Source: Zoogloeaceae bacterium
GTDB lineage: Bacteria > Pseudomonadota > Gammaproteobacteria > Burkholderiales > Rhodocyclaceae
Length of the DNA stretch: 6,561 bases
NCBI GenBank assembly: GCA_031273145.1
Contig: JAISSL010000268.1
Location: 1-6,561, forward strand
Direction of reading: 5' to 3'
A program made the position numbers and the translations under genes. The notes under the pieces are model-generated. The model saw only the letters and a list, made by a program, of their open reading frames with translations. It was not told the DNA's origin and did no database searches. Below, one piece after another: positions 1 through 4,321 of this stretch; position 1 is the stretch's first letter; every line of letters starts with the position of its first letter.

Positions 1-61
1 CCTCATTGGAATCCAGATGTTCTGCCGAATCCCATTGTCGCAGTTGTCTTTTTTTGTTCAT
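1..61 (-). CDS. Antitoxin of a HigA-like addiction module, 5' part only (runs off left edge)
   Basis: Only the first 20 codons are in the window. The peptide begins MNKKRQLRQWDSAEHLDSNE. The pattern WD-x-AE-x-L-(D/E)-(S/T)-x-E at the N-terminus is the opening I know from the 'putative addiction module antidote' family, small helix-turn-helix proteins of about 95-100 residues that neutralise a RelE/HigB-like toxin and repress their own operon. The helix-turn-helix itself would lie beyond position 1 and cannot be seen. The start is well supported: AGGAG (positions 73-69 on the minus strand) lies 7 bases before the ATG at 61-59. The next codon begins with G, which fits the D or E usual there. 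Immediately upstream and in the same frame lies a toxin fragment, so the antitoxin can be made from its own start or as the tail of a fused protein. The family call rests on a short stretch and on this toxin context. Confidence 0.68.
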   Translation of the reverse strand, partial: MNKKRQLRQWDSAEHLDSNE

Positions 62-226
62 GGTCAAACTCCTAATTTCGGAGAGGCCGCCGCCTACCGG
101 ACCACAGTCTCCAAAATTGCCACTTTCGGCCATGTCAATCCGCGCGGTGATACGAGCCTTGGCGCGCATGTCTGTCATTGCGGCAAACCATGTATCGAAA
201 GGTTCCGTGGTATTGATGCTATTCAT
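62..226 (-). pseudogene. RelE/HigB-like toxin, C-terminal half deleted, in frame with the antitoxin
   Basis: From ATG 226-224 the frame encodes 55 residues before meeting the antitoxin ATG, with no stop between. Readable blocks are F10-D-T-W-F14, R21-A-K-A-R-I-T-A-R-I30 and G36-N-F-G-D-C-G-P-V-G45, ending L-S-E-I-R52. This is the order seen in the N-terminal half of the 'addiction module killer protein' family (RelE/ParE superfamily), ribosome-associated or free mRNA endonucleases of about 100 residues. In intact members the SE-(I/M)-R block is followed by an (H/Y)YGPGYR-x-YF strand and a GGDK-x-(S/T)Q region. Here both are missing and the sequence passes after three residues into the antitoxin. 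The removed part forms the beta-sheet core and active site, so the fragment should not cleave RNA. It is probably an internal deletion that left the antitoxin intact. A read or assembly error is possible but would need to remove about 45 codons and still keep frame. Confidence 0.7.
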
Positions 227-233
227 GTCCTGA

Positions 234-262
234 AGTGTATTCCAAAAGATACTAAAGTTCAA
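234..262 (-). promoter_or_regulatory. Possible promoter of the toxin-antitoxin unit
   Basis: On the minus strand TTGAAC (262-257) and TACACT (239-234) are separated by 17 bases, each matching the sigma-70 consensus at four of six positions. Transcription would begin at or beside the toxin ATG (226-224), giving a nearly leaderless message; the only purine-rich motif before that ATG, AGGA, is one base away and too close to act as a normal ribosome binding site. A short dyad GTAT-N8-ATAC (237-252) overlaps the spacer and the -10 and could be an antitoxin operator. All of this is inference from motif and position. Confidence 0.3.
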
Positions 263-268
263 ATTTTT

Positions 269-376
269 TCAGCGCAGTACGGCATCCATTTCGCGCTTGG
301 GCGCGTCTTTGAAGGGAATGCAATATTTTATTACGTTCAAAAAGGGGCTAAAAACATTGCGGTCTGCAAGACTCAT
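269..376 (-). CDS. Possible 35-residue small ORF between cyclase and toxin remnant
   Basis: An ATG at 376-374 opens 35 codons that end at TGA (271-269). The product starts MSLADRNVFSPFLNV and ends KDAPKREMDAVLR; it has no membrane segment and a basic, helix-prone tail. I do not recognise it. No convincing ribosome binding site precedes the ATG. It fills most of the gap between the cyclase stop and the toxin remnant and reads in the same direction as both. It could be a genuine small gene, the decayed end of a lost gene, or chance. Confidence 0.2.
   Translation of the reverse strand: MSLADRNVFSPFLNVIKYCIPFKDAPKREMDAVLR
362..372 (-). terminator. Weak candidate terminator after the cyclase gene
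   Basis: A small hairpin (GTCT-TGC-AGAC on the minus strand) lies about 25 bases past the cyclase stop. A run of five T follows 7 bases later on the minus strand. The stem is only 4 bp and the T run is displaced, so intrinsic termination would be inefficient at best. No better terminator is visible between 396 and 227. Confidence 0.15.
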
Positions 377-396
377 TCACTGTACAGATGGTTTTT

Positions 397-2190
397 TCAA
401 TCGCCGTCCGCAAGCCTCGGTTTTTTCCCGATGCCTGAAGTTGCGTCCCGGCTTGCCAGTTCTTCCAGATTTGCCAGGGTGCAGGTATTTCGTCCCATAC
501 TCTTGCTGACGTACATGGCTTCATCCGCGATGTCTACCAGTTCCTGCAAGGTCTTGCCGTGGTCGGGATAGAGGCTGATGCCGATGCTGGCATGAATGGC
601 AAGCTCTATGACCTTGCCTTCTTCTTCAATCGTCAGCGGCTCGTTGAAACGCTGCAACAGCTTTTTGCCGACCAGCACGGCCTCTACGCCGCTATGGATG
701 GCATTCAGCATGATGATGAACTCGTCGCCTCCCAGACGGGCGACAATATCGCTCTCGCGCACGCCTTCGCGCAGACGGCTGGCAACCGTCAGCAAAAGCT
801 GGTCGCCCACAAAGTGCCCGTATTTGTCGTTAACTTCCTTGAAACGATCCAGATCAACAAACAGGATAGCGAATTTATTGCCGTGCCGCCGCGCCTGGGC
901 AATCACGTTTTCCACCAGACTGAAGAACGTCAGGCGATTGGCAAGCCCGGTCAGGGAGTCGTGATGCGCCATATGCTGCATGGCCTGATGGTTCTTTTCC
1001 AGCGCGACCAGTTGGCTGCGAATCTGATCCTGCATTTCTTCCACGCAGACCGCCAGCGCGCCGATTTCATCCGAGCGTTTCCTGACCGAGACCAGAATTT
1101 CACTGTCTTTTTCGCCGGCGGTAAAACGCTGTACGGAAGCCAGAATTCTGGCAAGCGGATTGGTAATGGCCTGCGACACCAGCCAGGCCAGGATAATCGC
1201 CAGAAAACTGAAGGAAAACACCAGCAGCCACATGTTTTCCCAGAGTATCTGGATGTCCTGAAAGACTGCGGAAAGCGGCTCGAAAACCACCAGGGTGAAA
1301 GAGCGGCCATTGCTGAAATCCGTGGGCTGTAGGCGTTTGAAGACGATCAGCCGGCTGTCTTCCGGGCTTTGCTGGCGCAGCATGTCGTTGTAGACCAGCA
1401 CATCCTGATTGCCTTCGACGACAGCGCGCGCAGTGGGAAAGAGGGTTTGCAGGCTTTCTCCTTCCAAATCTGCCTTTTCGTCGCCGCTTTGGGAGACATA
1501 AATCAGGTTGCCTTCGTTATCCGCGATGTAAAACCGGGAGGTGGGCGGCAGGCTGGCGCCGATGTTGCGGACGAGAAAGGCAAGGTCAATGCGGATTGCC
1601 ACCAGAATCTGGCTGTTCATCCCGCCTTCCCGCGCAACCGGGGTGGAGACCAGAAACGACATCTGCCGCTGTTCTCCTGTGGTTCCGGCAGCCGCCGCCT
1701 TGCCTTCGCATTCCTCACAGTTCGGTTCGCGTATAAAATCCTCGGCCAGAAAGACCTGTCCCGGCTTAAGATGCAATACCGGCTGCAAATGGTTACGCAT
1801 GGAAGTAACGGATTGTCCGGTTTTCTGGGGTTTGGTTTCTTCCCGGATGATTCGGGCGCTTTCCCGCCAGCCGTGGCGGGCGTCAATCAGGCTGATGTGG
1901 AGATATTCGGGATGTATCTGCATCAGGGAGCGGGCGGTCTGCAAGACCCGTTCCGTGTTGAGCGGCGGGTTGGCCTGCGAAGCCAGAAAGCGGGCGTCTC
2001 TGGCGGTGCTGTTCAGGGCGTCCAGCAGTTGTTGCCCGATGAGCTGTACGCTTGCCTGCGAATTCTTTTCCGAGTGCAGCAGCAGCAGACGGCGGTTGTC
2101 GGTAAAGGCGTAGTAGCCGGTCAGCCCGGAAGCCAGAACGGCAAAGATTGCCAGCACCGCAGAGAGACGGTAGGTAATACCAACGCGCAT
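397..2190 (-). CDS. Membrane-bound diguanylate cyclase (Cache-like sensor, HAMP, GGDEF)
   Basis: The 597-residue product should make cyclic di-GMP from two GTP at the inner membrane. Domain order: short cytoplasmic N-terminus; first membrane helix at about 8-28; periplasmic sensor at about 30-315 with a Cache-style strand (F-Y-I-A-D-N-E-G-N-L-I-Y); second membrane helix at about 320-343; HAMP linker from about 341 with the usual N-P-L; and a GGDEF domain from about 410 (D-S-L-T-G-L-A-N-R). The catalytic motif G487-G-D-E-F491 is intact, and R478-E-S-D481 lies five residues before it, the spacing of the product-binding inhibitory I-site. The domain closes with D-E-A-M-Y-x-x-K-x-x-G-R-N. There is no EAL domain, so it is a synthase only. 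The sensor contains a C158-E-E-C161 pair that could bind metal or form a disulfide; it lacks the His of a haem-binding CxxCH. The ATG at 2190 is chosen because the membrane helix follows directly, though no clear ribosome binding site is present. The sensed ligand cannot be told. Confidence 0.95.
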   Translation of the reverse strand: MRVGITYRLSAVLAIFAVLASGLTGYYAFTDNRRLLLLHSEKNSQASVQLIGQQLLDALNSTARDARFLASQANPPLNTERVLQTARSLMQIHPEYLHISLIDARHGWRESARIIREETKPQKTGQSVTSMRNHLQPVLHLKPGQVFLAEDFIREPNCEECEGKAAAAGTTGEQRQMSFLVSTPVAREGGMNSQILVAIRIDLAFLVRNIGASLPPTSRFYIADNEGNLIYVSQSGDEKADLEGESLQTLFPTARAVVEGNQDVLVYNDMLRQQSPEDSRLIVFKRLQPTDFSNGRSFTLVVFEPLSAVFQDIQILWENMWLLVFSFSFLAIILAWLVSQAITNPLARILASVQRFTAGEKDSEILVSVRKRSDEIGALAVCVEEMQDQIRSQLVALEKNHQAMQHMAHHDSLTGLANRLTFFSLVENVIAQARRHGNKFAILFVDLDRFKEVNDKYGHFVGDQLLLTVASRLREGVRESDIVARLGGDEFIIMLNAIHSGVEAVLVGKKLLQRFNEPLTIEEEGKVIELAIHASIGISLYPDHGKTLQELVDIADEAMYVSKSMGRNTCTLANLEELASRDATSGIGKKPRLADGD

Positions 2191-2240
2191 AAAAGACCCG
2201 GATACGATCCTGAACGGAAAAATATGGAGAGGATTCTAAC

Positions 2241-2255
2241 AAAGGAACGTCCTTT
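2241..2255. repeat. Perfect 6-bp dyad upstream of the cyclase gene
   Basis: AAAGGA and TCCTTT flank a three-base centre (ACG). The dyad lies about 50 bases upstream of the cyclase ATG. Just downstream of it on the minus strand is a TAGAAT hexamer (about 2238-2233), a five-of-six match to a -10 box without a good -35. The position suits an operator for the cyclase gene, but a 6-bp dyad alone is weak evidence. Confidence 0.3.
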
Positions 2256-2332
2256 CAGGGGCTTTTATCTTGCATGTCATTTTGTCTGGGGGGATATGCT
2301 GTCGGGAAAAGCGGCGGCGATGACGCGCTGGC

Positions 2333-2355
2333 TCGTGCGAAGGAAAATCGCACGA
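2333..2355. repeat. Strong 8-bp inverted repeat / hairpin in the cyclase-endonuclease gap
   Basis: TCGTGCGA (2333-2340) and TCGCACGA (2348-2355) form a perfect 8-bp stem around a seven-base loop (AGGAAAA). It is the strongest hairpin in the gap. It is followed on the plus strand by an AT-rich stretch but no proper U run, and no plus-strand gene ends here, so a terminator role is not obvious. It could block read-through toward the endonuclease gene, be a protein site, or mark the edge of inserted DNA. Confidence 0.45.
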
Positions 2356-2387
2356 ATGCTTATTTCATAGTGACCAGGTGTTTGGCC

Positions 2388-2403
2388 TTGTGGGTAACCA
2401 CAA
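2388..2403. repeat. 6-bp dyad upstream of the endonuclease promoter, possible operator
   Basis: TTGTGG (2388-2393), a GTAA centre and CCACAA (2398-2403) make a perfect 16-base dyad. Its downstream edge lies about 37 bases before the probable -10 box of the endonuclease gene, just upstream of where a -35 would be. Restriction-modification operons are often controlled through such sites, by a controller protein or by the methyltransferase. No controller gene is visible, so the binding protein, if any, is unknown. Confidence 0.3.
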
Positions 2404-2440
2404 CATAACAATCAAGCTATCGTACTGCGTTATTTCGGGA

Positions 2441-2446
2441 TATGAT
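2441..2446 (+). promoter_or_regulatory. Probable -10 box of the endonuclease gene
   Basis: TATGAT matches the sigma-70 -10 consensus at five of six positions. It would start transcription near 2453, giving a leader of about 28 bases that contains GGGAG (2466-2470). The hexamer at the -35 distance (around 2418-2423) is a poor match, so the promoter is probably weak or needs an activator. Confidence 0.4.
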
Positions 2447-2480
2447 CTCATCTATTTAACCAGATGGGAGCTACGACCAG

Positions 2481-3143
2481 ATGCCTCTACCAACACCAGA
2501 AGAACAAACAGAGTTTGCCGCTTGCAAACCTGAACCTGTCCAAATTGAGCACTTCAATTCGCGCGCTGTCATTCCCTATGGCGTAACCATCCAACATCTG
2601 TGTGCAACTATGAACGATTTCATCGGTTTCATGCAGATGGTCAACGTACGTCTGCACGAGAACGGCTCGCCGCGTTTCGAGACGATGCTCATGCCAGCGA
2701 ACTTCAGCAGCATTGTGGGCGAGTTCATCACGGCAAACTTACCGAAACACTCGCTTGGTGTGGTCAAGAACCGCTACCACAATGGTCATCCCGACATTCT
2801 CCCTGCGGGCATGTTCTCCGGCAATTCGCAGCAGTATTGCCACGACGGTATTGAGGTGAAGGCATCCCGCTACATGAAGACATGGCAGGGACACAACGCA
2901 GAGGAAAGCTGGTTGATGGTCGTCATGTTCGATGCTAACCGAGCGGTTGACGAAGCAAAAAACATCGCGCCCATCCCGTTCCGGTTTCTGCGTGTCATAG
3001 GCGCACAGTTAACGAAGGACGACTGGAAGTTTTCGGGACGGTCGGAAACCAGCCGCCGCACCATCACTGCGCGCGTTATCAAGTCGGGTTATCGCAAGAT
3101 GATGGCAAACTGGATTTACAACGCACCCGGTCTGCAGTTGTAA
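2481..3143 (+). CDS. Putative Type II restriction endonuclease (PD-(D/E)xK fold)
   Basis: A 220-residue protein that I do not place in a named restriction enzyme family. It carries a good PD-(D/E)xK nuclease signature: P104-D105 followed after 19 residues by E125-V-K127, in the context G-H-P-D-I-L and G-I-E-V-K-A-S, with E81 (G-E-F-I-T) upstream as a possible additional active-site acid. These residues would hold the magnesium ions that cut DNA. The partner argument is strong: the adjacent gene is a solitary-type DNA methyltransferase, and the two stop codons touch. The basic C-terminal part (K-F-S-G-R-S-E-T-S-R-R-T-I-T-A-R) may contact DNA. The start ATG at 2481 follows GGGAG by 10 bases. 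Length is normal for a Type II enzyme. The recognition sequence cannot be read from the protein. A repair-type nuclease with the same fold is the main alternative. Confidence 0.75.
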   Translation: MPLPTPEEQTEFAACKPEPVQIEHFNSRAVIPYGVTIQHLCATMNDFIGFMQMVNVRLHENGSPRFETMLMPANFSSIVGEFITANLPKHSLGVVKNRYHNGHPDILPAGMFSGNSQQYCHDGIEVKASRYMKTWQGHNAEESWLMVVMFDANRAVDEAKNIAPIPFRFLRVIGAQLTKDDWKFSGRSETSRRTITARVIKSGYRKMMANWIYNAPGLQL

Positions 3144-4100
3144 TCAAATTAGGTATGGTCGGGATTCCAGTTCAGCTTCCCTGGTAACAAAGCTGCGTAT
3201 ATTGGCTCTGGAAAGCTGCGGGATGGCTTCGCTCGCCATGTCGAAATAGTCCTGATACCTCTCAACCCCGACGCAGTGTAGCCCCAGAGCTTCTGCCGCC
3301 GTTACCGTCGAACCAGAGCCTAAGAAGGGATCTGCAATAATGCCTTCGCCCAATGGCAACGCAGCCCGCACAAGCTGCCGCATCAGCGATTGCGGCTTGA
3401 TGCTTGGGTGATCGGCAACCTCGCGCTCGCGCTTCGGAGTGCGTTCGCTGACTACAACATCGGCAAATGGGTTGCCGTCAGCAGATCGACGCAATCCGCC
3501 TGTCTGGTAGGTACGTAGACAGTCAGCCACCGTCATCTTTGCTGGAATCGGTTTGCGGAAAATACCCCACGGCTCATAGCATCCGCGAGGCATTGAACAC
3601 ACGTCAGGAAACTCATCTTCGGCGTTTTTGGGACGGTCGCCGCCGCGAAGTGTACGCACCAGTCGAATGAACTCGCCTCTGAATTCCAAGCCGCTGCGTA
3701 CCAGCGCACTGAACACCAGTTGCGAGAGGAATGAATTACTGGCGAGGAACACATGACCGCCCGGACGCAGCGCGTGCATCACTTGCTTGCCCCACTCGAA
3801 GAAGAAGCGGTCAACCGATTCGCGCTCTTTCCTGTCTAACGCAGTAAAGCGCGGCAAGGGTGAACGGACATGTCCATCAAACGACGGAGGAATACGCCAA
3901 ATGCCTCCGTTGCCGTTGTCCTTTTTCTCTAGCTGGTCAAAGTCGTATTCCTTCACGCCATAGGGCGGGTCGGTGACGATGGCGTGAAGCGTGTTCTCTG
4001 GCAAGCGCCCCAACCACTCGAAACAGTCCGCATGGACTATTGCCGTATGGCGAAAAAAACAACTCTGATAATCAAGTGCTAGTGTCTTCAAGTCTGTCAA
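3144..4100 (-). CDS. Type II DNA methyltransferase, beta class (N6-adenine or N4-cytosine)
   Basis: Transfers a methyl group from S-adenosylmethionine to an exocyclic amino group in DNA and should protect the host from the neighbouring endonuclease. Numbered from the TTG at 4100 (318 residues), the catalytic motif IV is T-D44-P-P-Y47-G, and the cofactor-binding motif I, D257-P-F-L-G-S-G-S264, comes near the C-terminus, preceded by motif X (H-P-S-I-K-P). Catalytic motif before cofactor motif is the beta arrangement. DPPY is commoner in adenine enzymes, but N4-cytosine is possible. The variable part between them (about 115-235) would carry target recognition. Start choice: an earlier in-frame TTG at 4127 lacks a ribosome binding site and would lie about at or before the predicted transcription start, whereas the TTG at 4100 has GGAG 9 bases upstream. 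The stop abuts the endonuclease stop with no gap. Confidence 0.93.
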   Translation of the reverse strand: MTDLKTLALDYQSCFFRHTAIVHADCFEWLGRLPENTLHAIVTDPPYGVKEYDFDQLEKKDNGNGGIWRIPPSFDGHVRSPLPRFTALDRKERESVDRFFFEWGKQVMHALRPGGHVFLASNSFLSQLVFSALVRSGLEFRGEFIRLVRTLRGGDRPKNAEDEFPDVCSMPRGCYEPWGIFRKPIPAKMTVADCLRTYQTGGLRRSADGNPFADVVVSERTPKREREVADHPSIKPQSLMRQLVRAALPLGEGIIADPFLGSGSTVTAAEALGLHCVGVERYQDYFDMASEAIPQLSRANIRSFVTREAELESRPYLI

Positions 4101-4109
4101 TTTACGGGT

Positions 4110-4113
4110 CTCC
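4110..4113 (-). promoter_or_regulatory. Ribosome binding site that decides the methyltransferase start
   Basis: GGAG on the minus strand, 9 bases before the TTG at 4100-4098. No comparable motif precedes the alternative TTG at 4127-4125. Confidence 0.5.
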
Positions 4114-4129
4114 GTTGGGCACAGCAAAC

Positions 4130-4135
4130 AGTATA
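4130..4135 (-). promoter_or_regulatory. Probable -10 box of the methyltransferase gene
   Basis: TATACT on the minus strand matches the -10 consensus at five of six positions. Transcription would begin near 4123. The best -35-like hexamer, TTGTAG (4161-4156), is 20 bases away, longer than the usual 16-18, so the promoter is tentative. It faces away from the prfB promoter about 150 bases to the right. Confidence 0.4.
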
Positions 4136-4176
4136 GGATGCCTGCTGGACTTCCGCTACAACTTTCCGCCCTTGTG

Positions 4177-4212
4177 AACGATTCCTACGGTAACTTTATG
4201 ATCGTAACGATT
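4177..4212. repeat. AACGATT direct repeat pair with small dyad, methyltransferase-prfB gap
   Basis: AACGATT occurs at 4177-4183 and 4206-4212, 29 bases apart, each followed shortly by a TTCCT/TCCT block. The second copy overlaps a dyad ATCGT-A-ACGAT (4201-4211). The pair sits between the divergent promoters. It could be a regulator site, but short AT-rich repeats also arise by chance. Apart from these and the promoter motifs, nothing else is visible in 4128-4321. Confidence 0.2.
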
Positions 4213-4287
4213 ATTCCTTACTTCTACAACAATGGCATTTATGCGATAGCCATAGCCCTCATGCAGAACCGGACTTGAAAAGGGCGC

Positions 4288-4293
4288 TATAAT
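4288..4293 (+). promoter_or_regulatory. Probable -10 box of the prfB-lysS operon
   Basis: A perfect TATAAT. Transcription would start near 4300, giving a leader of about 20 bases to the prfB ATG. The hexamer at the expected -35 position (about 4265-4270) is poor. The box lies in the loop of an inverted repeat, AAAAGGG (4278-4284) and CCCTTTT (4298-4304), which could be an operator or coincidence. The ribosome binding site for prfB is only AGG (4311-4313), 8 bases before ATG. Confidence 0.5.
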
Positions 4294-4321
4294 GCTCCCC
4301 TTTTATAGTCAGGCCGCAATC

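Noticed and set aside
17..571. 184-codon open frame on the plus strand at the left edge
   Set aside because: It runs antisense to the toxin remnant and the cyclase C-terminus, both of which show clear family motifs; its product resembles nothing and has no ribosome binding site.
559..1332. 257-codon plus-strand open frame
   Set aside because: It is the antisense shadow of the cyclase GGDEF-HAMP region; high GC content and codon bias leave long antisense frames open.
1708..1719. CxxC in the cyclase sensor as a haem-binding site
   Set aside because: The residue after the second cysteine is glutamate, not the histidine required for covalent haem attachment.
1369..2370. 333-codon plus-strand open frame extending past the cyclase start
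   Set aside because: Mostly antisense to the cyclase sensor. Its last 48 codons (from ATG 2224) lie in the gap, but they have no recognisable protein features and include the hairpin at 2333-2355.
2366..2380. Possible flanking duplication: ATAGTGACCAGG on the left of the restriction-modification pair versus ATAGTCAGG near 4305
   Set aside because: The match needs a three-base gap and is too short to count as an insertion scar or attachment site.
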